A stretch of 64,000 nt of DNA from Pararoseomonas sp. SCSIO 73927 (lineage in GTDB: Bacteria > Pseudomonadota > Alphaproteobacteria > Acetobacterales > Acetobacteraceae), in assembly GCF_037040815.1 (NCBI RefSeq), contig NZ_CP146232.1, forward strand, positions 1,482,501 through 1,546,500, read 5' to 3'. The notes beneath the pieces were generated by a model. The model saw nothing but the letters and a program-made list of their open reading frames with translations, searched no databases and had not been told where the DNA came from. The translations under genes were made by a program, and so were the position numbers. Below, piece after piece: positions 44,865-53,656 of the stretch (its first letter is position 1; the number at the start of each line of letters is the position of its first letter).

Positions 44865-46067
44865 ATGCCCGCCCCGCCCGACGAGACATCCCGCACCCGG
44901 CGGCTGATCACGCTCTACGGCCTGACGGCCTTCACCACCTCCCTCTCCGCCCGCAGCCTGGACCCGATCCTGCCGGAGATCGCGCGGGACTTCGCGGCGG
45001 CCACGGACTCGGTGGCGCTGCTCGCCTCCGCCTTCGCCCTGCCCTACGCGCTGGTGCAGCCCTTTCTCGGGCCGGTGGGGGACGCGCTGGGCAAGCGGCG
45101 GATCATCGCCCTGGCCACGCTGCTCACCGGCCTGGCCCTCGTCGCCTGCGCCCTCTCCCCCTCCCTCGGGCTGCTCTTCGCCTTCCGCGCCCTCGCGGGG
45201 GCGGCGGCGGGGGGCATCTACCCCCTGGTCATCGCCACCTTCGGGGACCGGGTGCCCCAGGAATCGCGCCAGGTGGCGCTCAGCCGGCTGCTGGCCTTCT
45301 CCACGGCCGGGCAGATCGCGGGCGGGGTGGTCTCCGGCCTCGTCCACGGCTTCGTGGACTGGCGCGGGATCATCGGCGGCGGGGCAGTGGCGGTGCTGGC
45401 CATGGGGCTGGTGCTGTGGCGGGACATCCGGCGGGAGCCGGACCCGGCCCCCGGCCACCTGGACGCCGGCTCGGCCGCCCGGCGCTATGGGGAGATCCTG
45501 CGGTTGGGCGCAGCCCGGCGCGTCTACGCCGCGGTGGCGACAGAAGGCCTCTTCGTCTTCGGCCTCTTCCCCTACCTCGCGGCGCTGATCGCGGGCTGGG
45601 GGCTGGGCGGGGCGGTGCAGGCGGGGCTGGCCATCGGGGCCTTCGGCGCCTCCGGCGTCGCCTACACCTTCCTGGCCGGGCCCATGCTGGCGCGGCTGGG
45701 CCTCTCGGCCATGCAGCGCGTGGCGGGGCTGGTGGTGGCCGCGGGCTTCCTGCTCGTCGCCTGTGGCGGCTGGTGGGCGGGGCTGGGCGTGCTGCCCGTG
45801 GTGCTGGGCATGTTCGCCATGGGGCTGGGCTACTTCACCATGCACAACTCCCTGCAGATGCGGGTGACGGAGATCGCGCCGCGCGCCCGCGGCTCCGCGG
45901 TGGCGCTGCACGCCTTCTCCTTCTTCGTGGGGCAGTCCCTCGGGCCGCTCCTCTTCGGCGCGCTGCTCGGCGGGTTTGGGGCCACGTGGGCGCTGGCGGT
46001 CAGCGGGGCGGCCATGCTGGCGCTCGGCCTTGGCCTCTCCCGCATCATGCCGGGGAAGGCGCGGTAA
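44865..46067 (+). CDS. MFS transporter
   Basis: A 400-residue, twelve-helix major facilitator. The first helices are RLITLYGLTAFTTSLSARSLDPILPEIARDF; the motif A-like GPVGDALGKRRIIALATLL lies between helices 2 and 3. The central loop is around 180-215. The start is taken as ATG at 44865; GTG at 44823 is also possible. It looks like a drug or metabolite exporter of the Bcr/AraJ type, substrate unknown. The stop codon lies inside a 25-bp tandem repeat. Confidence 0.9.
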   Translation: MPAPPDETSRTRRLITLYGLTAFTTSLSARSLDPILPEIARDFAAATDSVALLASAFALPYALVQPFLGPVGDALGKRRIIALATLLTGLALVACALSPSLGLLFAFRALAGAAAGGIYPLVIATFGDRVPQESRQVALSRLLAFSTAGQIAGGVVSGLVHGFVDWRGIIGGGAVAVLAMGLVLWRDIRREPDPAPGHLDAGSAARRYGEILRLGAARRVYAAVATEGLFVFGLFPYLAALIAGWGLGGAVQAGLAIGAFGASGVAYTFLAGPMLARLGLSAMQRVAGLVVAAGFLLVACGGWWAGLGVLPVVLGMFAMGLGYFTMHNSLQMRVTEIAPRARGSAVALHAFSFFVGQSLGPLLFGALLGGFGATWALAVSGAAMLALGLGLSRIMPGKAR

Positions 46068-46131
46068 CCGCCTGACACGATCGGCGTGGTAACCCCGCGA
46101 CACGATCGGCGCGGTAACCCCGCGACACGAT
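46061..46131. repeat. 25-bp tandem repeat, about 3 units
   Basis: The core GGTAACC recurs at 46063, 46088 and 46113 (period exactly 25), each followed by C-rich bases and GACACGATC. The first unit contains the MFS stop codon; the array ends about 45 bp before the DegT start. Confidence 0.8.
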
Positions 46132-46175
46132 CCTTGATTTCGACGCCCCCGCGGCTTTGGGCTAAGGGGGCGCCC

Positions 46176-47339
46176 ATGGCGCAAGACCCCTCTTCTCTCC
46201 CCCCCATCGGGCTGTTCGACGTGAAGGCCCAGCAGGCGCTGATCCGGCCGGAGATCGACCGCCGCATCGCCGCCGTGCTGGACTCCGGCCGCTTCGTGCA
46301 GGGGCCGGAGGTGGAGGAGGTGGAGCGCGCGCTGGCCGCCTTCGCCGGTGCCGGCCACTGTGTCGGCGTCTCCTCCGGCACGGACGCGCTGCAGATCGCG
46401 ATGATGGCGGAGGGGATCGGGCGCGGCGACGCCGTGTTCCTGCCCGCCTTCACCTACACCGCGACGGCCGAGGTGCCGCTGGTGCTCGGCGCCACGCCGG
46501 TCTTCGTGGACGTGGACCCCCAGACCTTCAACATCGACATCGCCGACCTGAAGCGCCGCGTCGCGCTGGTGAAGGCGGAAGGGAAGCTCCGCCCCCGCGC
46601 CGTGGTGGGCGTGGACCTCTTCGGCCTTCCCGCCGATTGGCCGGCGATCGAGGCGATCTGCGCCGAGGAGGGGATGTTCGCCCTCGACGACGCCGCGCAG
46701 GCCTTCGGCGGCGCGCTGAACGGAAAGCGGCTGGGGAACTGGGGCGGCGCCGCCGCCCTCTCCTTCTACCCGACCAAGACGCTGGGCTGTTACGGCGACG
46801 GCGGCGCGCTGCTGACGAACGACGCGGAGAAGGCGGAACTCTACCGGTCGCTGCGCACGCACGGTGAGGGCAAGACCCGCTACGAGGTGATGCGCACCGG
46901 CATGAACGGCCGCCTGGACACGATCCAGGCGGCCATCCTGCTGTGCAAGCTGCCGCTGCTGGAGAGCGAGCTGACGTCCCGCGCCCGCACCGCCGCCGCC
47001 TACGACGCCGCGCTGGGCGGAGTGGTGCAGACCCCCGCGAGGCCGGCGGGCACCGAGAGCGCCTACGGCCTCTACTCCATCTCCCTCGCCGACGAGGCGC
47101 AGCGCACCCGCGTGCAGGAGGCCTGCAAGGCCCGCGGCGTGCCGACGGCGGTGTACTACCCGCTGCCGCTGCACCATCAGCCCGCCTATCGCGAGGCCCA
47201 CGCCGCCGGAATTGCCGGGGTGCCGCCGCTGCCGGTCAGCGAGGCGCTGTGCAAGCGCATCCTGGCCCTGCCGATGCACCCCTACCTGGACGACGTGCAG
47301 GTGGCGCGGGTGACGGAAGCGGTGCTGGCGGGGGTCTGA
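46176..47339 (+). CDS. DegT/DnrJ/EryC1/StrS family aminotransferase
   Basis: A 387-residue PLP enzyme that usually transfers an amino group to a keto-sugar nucleotide. SSGTDALQIAM binds the phosphate, ALDDAAQAFGG contains the ring-pairing Asp, and the Schiff-base lysine is Lys201 (FYPTKTLGCYGDGG). The end of the fold has YYPLPLHHQPAY. TAAGGGGG precedes the ATG at 46176. Such enzymes serve surface-polysaccharide or amino-sugar synthesis; no other sugar genes adjoin it. Confidence 0.93.
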   Translation: MAQDPSSLPPIGLFDVKAQQALIRPEIDRRIAAVLDSGRFVQGPEVEEVERALAAFAGAGHCVGVSSGTDALQIAMMAEGIGRGDAVFLPAFTYTATAEVPLVLGATPVFVDVDPQTFNIDIADLKRRVALVKAEGKLRPRAVVGVDLFGLPADWPAIEAICAEEGMFALDDAAQAFGGALNGKRLGNWGGAAALSFYPTKTLGCYGDGGALLTNDAEKAELYRSLRTHGEGKTRYEVMRTGMNGRLDTIQAAILLCKLPLLESELTSRARTAAAYDAALGGVVQTPARPAGTESAYGLYSISLADEAQRTRVQEACKARGVPTAVYYPLPLHHQPAYREAHAAGIAGVPPLPVSEALCKRILALPMHPYLDDVQVARVTEAVLAGV

Positions 47340-47439
47340 CGCGCGGCAAGGGCCGCGCCGCGGCGGATGGCGTCATCCGCGATGGGCGAATGATCGGCGC
47401 GGACTGCGGATGGCCGAGCGCATCAAAGGCGCGGCGCGT

Positions 47440-47565
47440 GGTGGCCCCAAGGGAGGGGAGAAGGAATTCTCCCCTCCCTTGGAACCCACCCCTCATCTTC
47501 TTCTGAAGGGCTGCCGCGGGATGCGGGGGCTTGCGGTTCGCCGAGGGCCGATGACCCTCGGCGCG
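47440..47565 (+). repeat. Composite intergenic repeat, copy G (modules 3-2)
   Basis: In the 382-bp gap between convergent degT-like and gcrA genes. The module 3 hairpin, 47447-47482, has a perfect 16-bp stem (CCAAGGGAGGGGAGAA with complement) around GGAA on the plus strand. The outer CCAA/TTGG differ from CCAG/CTGG of other copies, a paired change. Module 2 (about 47539-47562) pairs CGCCGAGGG with CCCTCGGCG. It lies 107 bases after the DegT stop. Confidence 0.88.
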
Positions 47566-47657
47566 GGACAGGTCTCGCCGGCGCCAGCCTGAGGAATGGG
47601 ATGATGGGGTCCGGGTCCTTCTCCTGGCCCGGGCAGGCGCGAAGTCTCATGAAACAC

Positions 47658-47696
47658 ACCAAACAAGAAGGGCGCCGGTCCCCCTGACCGGCGCCC
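47658..47696 (-). terminator. Intrinsic terminator of gcrA
   Basis: On the minus strand a 10-bp stem (GGGCGCCGGT with ACCGGCGCCC) is followed by TTCTTGTTTGG, about 25 bases after the gcrA stop. Confidence 0.75.
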
Positions 47697-47721
47697 CTCC
47701 TGTCACGCGATGCCGCTGCCC

Positions 47722-48216
47722 TCAGGCAGCGTCCTCGCGGCGATCGCGCGCTTTCACGTAGGCGATGGAGGCGTGCTCCAGGCAGTAGGGCTTCCCGCCG
47801 AAGGACTCCGACGTGCAGAAGCGGAACTCCGGCGTGCCGGGCTCGCCGATCGGCCAGCAGCAGGTGCGGGCGCCGCTGCGCGGGAAGGGGCGCACCACGG
47901 CGGGCGGCGCGGCGCGCATCACGGGGGCGGCCGGCGGGCGGGGCGCGGCGGCGACGACGGGGCGCGGCGCGGGCGCGGCGACCGGCCCCGTGACGGGCCC
48001 CATGACCGGCGCGGCGGCTGCCACCGGACGGGGCGCGGCCGATGCGGCGGCCTGCTCGCGCTGGATGGGGCTGGGGCGCGCGGGCAGGTGCAGGCGATGC
48101 GCCTTGCCCACCACCGCGTTCTTCGAGATGCCCATGCGGCGCCCGATCTCGGCGGTGGAGTGTCCTTCCGCCCAGAGCGCCCGCAACTGCTCGATCGCTT
48201 CCGCTGACCAGTCCAT
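47722..48216 (-). CDS. gcrA: GcrA cell cycle regulator
   Basis: A 164-residue regulator conserved in alphaproteobacteria. The N-terminal HTH begins MDWSAEAIEQLRALWAEGHSTAEIGRRMGISKNAVVGKAHRLHLPARPSP at residues 1-50. A Pro/Ala-rich linker (about 55-110) follows, then a Cys-containing C-terminal sigma-interacting domain (RTCCWPIGEPG, CTSESFGGKPYCLEH). GcrA binds sigma-70 holoenzyme and activates promoters with methylated GANTC. Its own upstream region carries three closely spaced GANTC sites. Confidence 0.97.
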   Translation of the reverse strand: MDWSAEAIEQLRALWAEGHSTAEIGRRMGISKNAVVGKAHRLHLPARPSPIQREQAAASAAPRPVAAAAPVMGPVTGPVAAPAPRPVVAAAPRPPAAPVMRAAPPAVVRPFPRSGARTCCWPIGEPGTPEFRFCTSESFGGKPYCLEHASIAYVKARDRREDAA

Positions 48217-48296
48217 CGCGCAACCCCCGTCAACGACGATACAAGATACGGTAGGTCACAGGGTTACCCGCCCACAAGATGACGCCCACGAAAACT

Positions 48297-48346
48297 TGTG
48301 GACGGAAATGTGGGTGATTCTGTGGACAGGAATCAGTGTGTGAATC
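48297..48346 (-). promoter_or_regulatory. GANTC ladder and DnaA-box-like sites upstream of gcrA
   Basis: Three GANTC sites start at 48316, 48330 and 48342, 100-130 bp before the gcrA start. Two partial DnaA-box-like sequences, TGTGGACGG (48297) and TGTGGACAG (48321), are interleaved (2-3 mismatches each). In Caulobacter gcrA is activated by DnaA and its regulon uses GANTC methylation; by analogy this may be a cell-cycle-timed promoter. No -35/-10 pair was assigned. Confidence 0.4.
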
Positions 48347-48381
48347 GGATCAGCCGCTTCGTGCGCCGACTTCACACGCCG

Positions 48382-49344
48382 CTAGAGGATGACACCTTTC
48401 CTCAACATTCCGTGCACGCCCTTCTCGCCGTTCACGGTTTGAGTCACCCGGAAATCCACCGCGAGCGAGCAGAACTGGTAGGCGTCCGCGGGAGTGAGGT
48501 TGGTGCGCGCGGCGATGAAGCCGATCATCTCGCGCAGCGCCTGCTTCATCGCGAGGTCCAGATCCTCGTTCATGCCCATGGTGATGAAGTGCGTCGGCGT
48601 CTCCGCGCGCGGGAAGCGCAGGATCGGGTCGCGCGCGCCGCCTCCCTTCTCCACGTGCAGGCCGAAGGTGCCGGTCAGACTCGTCTCCAGCGCGTTGATG
48701 CAGACCTCGCCGTCGCCCTGCACGCCGTGGCCGTCGCCCGCCGAGAACATCGCGCCCGCCACGTGCACGGGCAGCCACAGCGTGGTGCCCTCCACCAGCT
48801 CCTTGTTGTCGAGGTTGCCGCCATGCGCGCGCGGCTCCTTCGTGGAGATGCGGCCCCACTCGGCCGGCGGCGCCACGCCCATCACGCCGAAGAAGGGCGC
48901 GAGGTCCAGCCGGATGCCGCCGCCCATCGGCAGGGTGCAGGTCTTCGCCGCCTGGTCCACGGGGATGTGCAGCATGCGGCGGAAGGGAAAGTCCTCCGGC
49001 AATGTGCCCATCAGCGGGCGGAAGCCGCAGAAGCCCCAGTCCGTGCCGAGCTCGATCCGCTCGATCTCCACCCGCAGCGCGTCGCCCGGCTCCGCGCCAC
49101 GCACCTCCACCGGCCCGGTGATGATGTGGCCCGAGAGGCCCGCCGTGTTAGCGGCGGCGATGTCGCGCAGCGCCTGCGGCACGGTCATCCCGCTGCCCTC
49201 GCCCGGCACGGCGTCGCCGAGGCCGGAGACGCATTGCAGCGTCACGCTCTCCCCGGCCGCGATGCTCGCCACCGGCGGGAAGCCGGCGTCGAACTGGCCG
49301 ATGCGCGTGGTCTGCGGCGTGGCGGGGACGAAATGCGGCATCAT
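48382..49344 (-). CDS. Acetamidase/formamidase family protein
   Basis: A 320-residue amidase of the FmdA/AmdA family, hydrolysing small amides to acid and ammonia. Landmarks are the GPVEVRGAEPGDALRVEI beta region, GFCGFRPLMGTLPED, DLAPFFGVMGVAPP and GAMFSAGDGHGVQGDGEVCINALE. It starts with tandem ATGs at 49344, with GGAGG five bases upstream. The gene reads toward gcrA with 165 bp between. Substrate among formamide, acetamide or longer amides is not decidable. Confidence 0.93.
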   Translation of the reverse strand: MMPHFVPATPQTTRIGQFDAGFPPVASIAAGESVTLQCVSGLGDAVPGEGSGMTVPQALRDIAAANTAGLSGHIITGPVEVRGAEPGDALRVEIERIELGTDWGFCGFRPLMGTLPEDFPFRRMLHIPVDQAAKTCTLPMGGGIRLDLAPFFGVMGVAPPAEWGRISTKEPRAHGGNLDNKELVEGTTLWLPVHVAGAMFSAGDGHGVQGDGEVCINALETSLTGTFGLHVEKGGGARDPILRFPRAETPTHFITMGMNEDLDLAMKQALREMIGFIAARTNLTPADAYQFCSLAVDFRVTQTVNGEKGVHGMLRKGVIL

Positions 49345-49436
49345 CGATTCCTCCGGTGCGCCATTCTCTCCCGCCCCGCCCGGCTTGGCGAGACGGCCTT
49401 GCGCGATCCGTCGCGCGGCGCCAAGGGAGGCCCACG

Positions 49437-50621
49437 ATGACCGAGACCTTCGACGCGATCATCCTCGGCGCCGGCGCCGCGGGCATGATGGCGGCCTTCA
49501 CCGCGGGGCGGCGCGGCCGGCGCGTGCTGCTGCTGGACCACGCGGAGGCGCCGGGGGCGAAGATCCTCATCTCCGGCGGCGGCCGCTGCAACTTCACCAA
49601 CCTCGAGGTGGAGCCCGCGCGCTTCTTCTCGGCCAACCCACACTTCGCCCGCTCCGCCCTCTCCCGCTACACGCAGCGGGACTTCATCGCGATGGTGGAG
49701 CGCCATCGCATCCCCTACCACGAGAAGACGCTCGGCCAGCTCTTCTGCGACGGCTCCGCCCGCGCGATCGTCGGGATGCTTCTGGCCGAGTGCGACGCCG
49801 CCGGCGTGGACCTGCGCCCGCGCCACCGCATTACCGGCGTCACCCGCGCGGACCGCTTCCAGGTGGAGACGAACCGCGGCAGCTTCGCCGCCCCCGCCCT
49901 CGTGCTCGCCACCGGCGGCCTCTCGATCCCCAAGATGGGCGCGACAGGCCTCTCGCTCGACATCGCCGGCCGCTTCGGCCTGCCCGTGGTCACGCCCCGC
50001 CCCGCCCTGGTGCCGCTGACCTTCGGGGAGTCCGACCTCGCCCTCATGCGCCCCATCTCCGGCGTCTCCCTCCCCGTGGAGGCGCGCGCGGGCCCCGCGC
50101 GCTTCGCGGAGGCGATGCTCTTCACCCATCGCGGCCTCTCCGGCCCCGCCATCCTGCAGGTCTCCACCCCCTGGCGCCCCGGTGAGCCGGTCACCGTGGA
50201 CCTGCTGCCCGGGCTCGACGCCACCGCCTGGCTGCTGGCCCGCAAGAATGAGCGCCCGCGCGCCGCCCTGCACACCGTGCTGGCGGAGCACATGCCCCAG
50301 CGCCTCGCCTCCGCCCTCGGCGCCACCCTGTTCCAGGAGCACGCGCGCCCCGTGGGCGAGCTCGGCAACAAGCCCCTCTCCGCCGTCGCCGCCCGCCTGA
50401 AGGCCCTCTCCCTCACCCCCACCGGCACGGAAGGCTACGCCAAGGCCGAGGTGATGGCCGGCGGCGTGGACACCGCCGCCCTCTCCTCCCAGACCATGGC
50501 CGCGAAGGACGTCCCCGGCCTGCACGTGGTGGGGGAAGCGGTGGACGTGACGGGATGGCTCGGCGGCTACAACTTCCAATGGGCCTGGTCGTCGGGGTGG
50601 TGCGCGGGGATGTCGGTCTAG
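49437..50621 (+). CDS. NAD(P)/FAD-dependent oxidoreductase, BaiN/HI0933 type
   Basis: A 394-residue flavoprotein. FAD is bound by the N-terminal AIILGAGAAGMMAAFTAGRRG and ISGGGRCNFTN, typical of the HI0933/BaiN group, and by the C-terminal GLHVVGEAVDVTGWLGGYNFQWAWSSG. It probably acts as a reductase of unsaturated or aromatic-like substrates, or in an as yet unnamed housekeeping role. The ATG at 49437 with GGGAGG upstream is preferred to the longer frame. It is divergent from the amidase gene. Confidence 0.92.
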   Translation: MTETFDAIILGAGAAGMMAAFTAGRRGRRVLLLDHAEAPGAKILISGGGRCNFTNLEVEPARFFSANPHFARSALSRYTQRDFIAMVERHRIPYHEKTLGQLFCDGSARAIVGMLLAECDAAGVDLRPRHRITGVTRADRFQVETNRGSFAAPALVLATGGLSIPKMGATGLSLDIAGRFGLPVVTPRPALVPLTFGESDLALMRPISGVSLPVEARAGPARFAEAMLFTHRGLSGPAILQVSTPWRPGEPVTVDLLPGLDATAWLLARKNERPRAALHTVLAEHMPQRLASALGATLFQEHARPVGELGNKPLSAVAARLKALSLTPTGTEGYAKAEVMAGGVDTAALSSQTMAAKDVPGLHVVGEAVDVTGWLGGYNFQWAWSSGWCAGMSV

Positions 50622-50638
50622 GTTTCCGACTGTCCGGC

Positions 50639-50888
50639 ACCAGGGGGCCTTGCCCCCTGGAACCCCCACCAGGAGGCTGAGCCTCCTGGACCTGCATCGG
50701 GCTGCCGCGGGACTGACGGGAGATGTCGGCCCTCTACGATCAGCACCCCATCCTGCCCCTGCAGTCGCCTCGGCTCCACGAGCCGAGGCGCACCGTCAGC
50801 GAAGATCAGACCAACTCGAAGAAGAAGATGATGGTGAGGGGTCCGGGGAGAGGAAGAATTCCTTCTTCCTCTCCCTGGCCACGGACCG
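50639..50888 (-). repeat. Composite intergenic repeat, copy H (modules 1-2-3)
   Basis: Nearly the whole 278-bp space between convergent baiN-like and hdeD genes. Module 1 has CCAGGGGG/CCCCCTGG (50640-50660) and AGGAGGCTGAGCCTCCT hairpins, then GCTGCCGCGG. Module 2 (50765-50789) is a CGCCTCGGCTC stem. The module 3 hairpin, 50846-50875, has 13-bp arms around TTCC. It lies 24 bases from the hdeD stop, exactly as copy C from the corA stop, and the flanking CGCAGGATCA is also shared. Confidence 0.9.
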
Positions 50889-50899
50889 GAGCCGCAGGA

Positions 50900-51502
50900 T
50901 CACCCCGGCGTCGGGTCGTGGTGGATGCGCCGCAGCCGGAACGCGAGGCTGAGGAGGAGGACCCCGCCCACCACGGCCTGGATGGCCACCACCCAGATCA
51001 GTGCCAATAGCCCCGCCCCCGGCGCCGCGGCCAGCCACAGCCCGATGAGGATGCCGATCGCCCCCCAGAGCCCGAGCAGCCAGCTGCCGCTGCGCCAGGC
51101 GAGGACGATGCGGAAGATCCCCGTCGCGATGGACCAGGCCGCCACGAGCAGCACGAGGATGATGGCGGAGGCGATCGGCATGGCCATCAGCACTACGGCC
51201 GCGACGAGGGAGAGGAGGCCGTCCACCCAGAGCCAGCCGGAGTGCGGGCGCGCGGGGCCGGGGAGGGGGGTGGCGCTCCGGCCCGTCGCGGCCTGCCAGA
51301 GAGTGAAAATCCCGTCCAGCGCCAGCCAGGCGGCGAGGACGCCGAGGATGACGGCCAGCCCCAGCCCCGGCGCGAGGAAGGCGAAGATGCCGAAGAGGAT
51401 GGAGGCCACCCCGCGGAGGAGCAGCAGCCACCAGCCGCTCGCCAGGGCGCGGACGACGCGGAAGCGCCCCTCGGCCGGGGTGGGAAGGGTGGTGGCGGAC
51501 AT
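50900..51502 (-). CDS. HdeD family acid-resistance membrane protein
   Basis: A 200-residue integral membrane protein with six predicted helices in three similar pairs (WWLLLLRGVASILFGIFAFLAPG, AVILGVLAAWLALDGIFTLWQA and so on). This arrangement matches HdeD, a membrane component of acid resistance in enterics; many alphaproteobacterial copies have no proven role. It reads away from the tonB cluster and is followed by repeat copy H 24 bases after its stop. Confidence 0.88.
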   Translation of the reverse strand: MSATTLPTPAEGRFRVVRALASGWWLLLLRGVASILFGIFAFLAPGLGLAVILGVLAAWLALDGIFTLWQAATGRSATPLPGPARPHSGWLWVDGLLSLVAAVVLMAMPIASAIILVLLVAAWSIATGIFRIVLAWRSGSWLLGLWGAIGILIGLWLAAAPGAGLLALIWVVAIQAVVGGVLLLSLAFRLRRIHHDPTPG

Positions 51503-51594
51503 GGCCGGCGGCTCCTGCGCGGGGATGCGGATGGATGCCGTTGCAGCGGGACGCGGCGCGGAAGGTTGCGCCGGCTGCCCGCCGCGGGTGGGCG

Positions 51595-51975
51595 TCAGGC
51601 CGCCAGCGCCTCCGCCCGGCTCGGCACCTCCGCCACGGGCGCGTCGATGCCGGGTGTCCAGTGCGGGCCGCCGCGCGGGCGCGGGGCGAAGTGGGCGCGC
51701 AGGGCGCGGCTGCCCTCAATGCGGGACACGTCGAAGAGGCGCCATCCCTCGCCGGGGTCGTCCGGGCCGCGCGCGAGGCCGGCGGTCTGCCAGGTCAGCA
51801 GGCCGATGCGGCCAGTGCCGGTGCGGCCGATGGCGTGGGGGTGCACCACGCGCCAGGCGCCGCCGTAGCGCAGCTCCAGCGCGCGCCGTTCCCGCACCGC
51901 GCGGGAGAGGCGGGCGATGCGGCGGCGGAGGCGTGGGGAGAGCGGCGGGAAGGGGATGGCGGGGTAGCTGGACAC
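51595..51975 (-). CDS. Small WYL-like domain protein
   Basis: A 126-residue soluble protein. After a basic helix (RLRRRIARLSRAVRERR) comes a WYL-like core: ALELRYGGAWRVVHPHAIGRTGTGRIGLLTWQTAG, then GWRLFDVSRIEGSRAL. WYL domains sense ligands, often in HTH regulators, but no HTH is present here. The GTG start at 51975 has no clear ribosome site and lies inside one arm of a perfect inverted repeat, so the true start is uncertain. It lies between hdeD and tonB on the same strand. Confidence 0.6.
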   Translation of the reverse strand: MSSYPAIPFPPLSPRLRRRIARLSRAVRERRALELRYGGAWRVVHPHAIGRTGTGRIGLLTWQTAGLARGPDDPGEGWRLFDVSRIEGSRALRAHFAPRPRGGPHWTPGIDAPVAEVPSRAEALAA

Positions 51976-51996
51976 CCGGTGGATATGGTGTCCAGC
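51967..51996. promoter_or_regulatory. Perfect 10-bp inverted repeat at the WYL-like gene start
   Basis: Arms GCTGGACACC (51967-51976) and GGTGTCCAGC (51987-51996) are separated by ten bases. It covers the predicted GTG start and lies 30 bp after the tonB stop. It could be an operator for an autoregulator or an RNA hairpin ending the tonB transcript; there is no U-tract. Confidence 0.5.
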
Positions 51997-52025
51997 CGTT
52001 TGTTTTTGAAGGCAGATGGCCCGCT

Positions 52026-53186
52026 TCAGCGGATGCTCAGGCTGAAGCGGATGGGCACCACCATGTCCACCGTGTTGCCGGCCATGTCGTCGGGCATCGG
52101 CGGCAGGCTCACGCGGCGGAGCATCGCCTCCGCCTCCTCGTCCAGGTCGGATTCGCCGGAGCTGCGGACGACGCGGGCGGAGATGACGGTCCCGTCCCGG
52201 CGCAGCACGAAGCCCACGTTCACCACGCCCTCGGCGCGCCGCGCGCGGGCGCCGGCGGGGTAGCGCTGCACACGCCGCAGCGCCGCCTGGATCTGGCCCA
52301 CGTAGTTGCTGGGCAGGCCGCCGGCGGCCCGGGCGGGCGCGGCCGGCGCCGCGGGGGCCGGGGCGGGCGAGGGCACGGCAGCCGGCGGCGCGGCCACGGG
52401 CGGCGTGTAGGGCTGGACGGGCGCCTGCTCCGCCACCTGCGGCCGCACGGGGCGGGGCGCCGGGGCGCGGGGGCGCGGGGGCTGCACCACCGGCACGGGC
52501 GGCGGCGGCGGGGCGGGGGGCGGGGGAAGCGGCGGGGGCTCCTCCGTGGCTTCAACCGGCGGCGGCTCCGGCGGCGGCGGCGCCTCTGGCGGGGGCGGCG
52601 GTACGGGGTCAGGCTCCACCATCGCCACCTCGTCCGGCGGCGGCGGGCGCGCGGCGTCGGGCGGCGGCGGCGGGGCCGTGTCCGGCGGGGGCGGCGTTAC
52701 GGCCTCCGGCGGCGGCGGGGGCGCGGCCTCGGGGGGTGGGGGCTGGGCGGCGTCCGGCGGCGGCGGGGCGGCGGTCTCGGGCGGCGGCGTGGCGGCCGCC
52801 GGCTCGGGCGGGGCAGCGGCCACGGAATCGGGCGGGGCGGCCGGGGGCGCGGCCTCGGTCACGGGGGCGGGATCGGGCGCCGGCGCGGGCTCCGGGGCCG
52901 GCATGGTCTCCACCTCCACGGCGGGGACGGGCGTCTCCGGCGGCGCGGCGGGGATCAGCAGCACGCCGATGGCGGCGGCGTGGAACAGGGCGGAGACGCC
53001 CCAGGCCAACGGCTTCGCCGCGCGGCGCAGGCCGGAGCGATGCGGGGCGGGGGCCGGGTGGCGGGCGGCGACGGCGAGCGCGGCCTCCAGCACCGCCGGC
53101 GGCGGCTCCGGCAGGGGCACCACCTTCGGCATGAACGGCAGGGCCGGCCGGGCGGCCTGGGGCTTCTCGGCGAGGAGGTGGTCCAT
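52026..53186 (-). CDS. tonB: Energy transducer TonB
   Basis: A 386-residue periplasm-spanning protein that carries proton-motive energy to outer-membrane receptors. A cytoplasmic N-terminus of about 58 residues (unusually long) precedes the anchor helix (about 60-79, [20 protein letters not shown]). A very long Pro/Ala/Glu-rich span (about 80-285, repeats of PPPPDA and PPPPEA type) follows. The C-terminal TonB domain (about 300-386) has [26 protein letters not shown]. It is the last gene of the exbB-exbD-tonB order. Confidence 0.95.
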   Translation of the reverse strand: MDHLLAEKPQAARPALPFMPKVVPLPEPPPAVLEAALAVAARHPAPAPHRSGLRRAAKPLAWGVSALFHAAAIGVLLIPAAPPETPVPAVEVETMPAPEPAPAPDPAPVTEAAPPAAPPDSVAAAPPEPAAATPPPETAAPPPPDAAQPPPPEAAPPPPPEAVTPPPPDTAPPPPPDAARPPPPDEVAMVEPDPVPPPPPEAPPPPEPPPVEATEEPPPLPPPPAPPPPPVPVVQPPRPRAPAPRPVRPQVAEQAPVQPYTPPVAAPPAAVPSPAPAPAAPAAPARAAGGLPSNYVGQIQAALRRVQRYPAGARARRAEGVVNVGFVLRRDGTVISARVVRSSGESDLDEEAEAMLRRVSLPPMPDDMAGNTVDMVVPIRFSLSIR

Positions 53187-53200
53187 CCCGGCCCCGCCCT

Positions 53201-53650
53201 TTAGCGCGCCTGCACCGCGGGCGCGGCGGCGTCGGCCTCGGCGATGAGGGAGACCTTCGTAATCCCGGCGCGGGAGACGCGGCCCATCACCCGCAGCACG
53301 TCGCCATAGGGCACGGCGCGGTCGCCGCGCACGTGCACGGGGGCCTCCGGGTCCTGCGCGTGCAGGGCCACCAACCGCTCCGTCAGCGCCGCCTCGGAGA
53401 TCTCCTCCTGCCGGATGAAGATCCTGCCGCCCGGCGCGACGGTGAGGACGACCGGCGGATTGGTGGAGGCGGCGCGGGCGGCCGCCGTGCGCGGCAGGTT
53501 CACCGGCACGCCCACCGTCATCATCGGCGCGGCCACCATGAAGATGATGAGCAGCACGAGCATCACGTCCACCAGCGGCGTGACATTCATCTCGGCCATC
53601 GGCGCGGCGTCGTCATCGTCGCCGCCACCGCCGCCCATGGACATGGCCAT
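53201..53650 (-). CDS. exbD: Biopolymer transporter ExbD
   Basis: A 149-residue inner-membrane protein with one transmembrane helix. The proton-pathway Asp28 lies in [19 protein letters not shown], the universal ExbD/TolR motif. The periplasmic domain (about 60-145) ends in [12 protein letters not shown] short Asp-rich N-terminus precedes the helix. It is spaced 14 bp from tonB and 6 bp from exbB. The tonB partner shows this is ExbD and not TolR. Confidence 0.96.
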   Translation of the reverse strand: MAMSMGGGGGDDDDAAPMAEMNVTPLVDVMLVLLIIFMVAAPMMTVGVPVNLPRTAAARAASTNPPVVLTVAPGGRIFIRQEEISEAALTERLVALHAQDPEAPVHVRGDRAVPYGDVLRVMGRVSRAGITKVSLIAEADAAAPAVQAR

Positions 53651-53656
53651 CGCGGC

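Noticed and set aside
43845..47279. 1144-codon minus-strand open frame
   Set aside because: Low-complexity His/Gly/Arg/Pro translation, antisense to the hydrolase, MFS and DegT genes, which have family matches.
52300..53000. Repeat array within tonB as a mobile or CRISPR-like element
   Set aside because: It encodes the Pro-rich spacer of TonB in frame.
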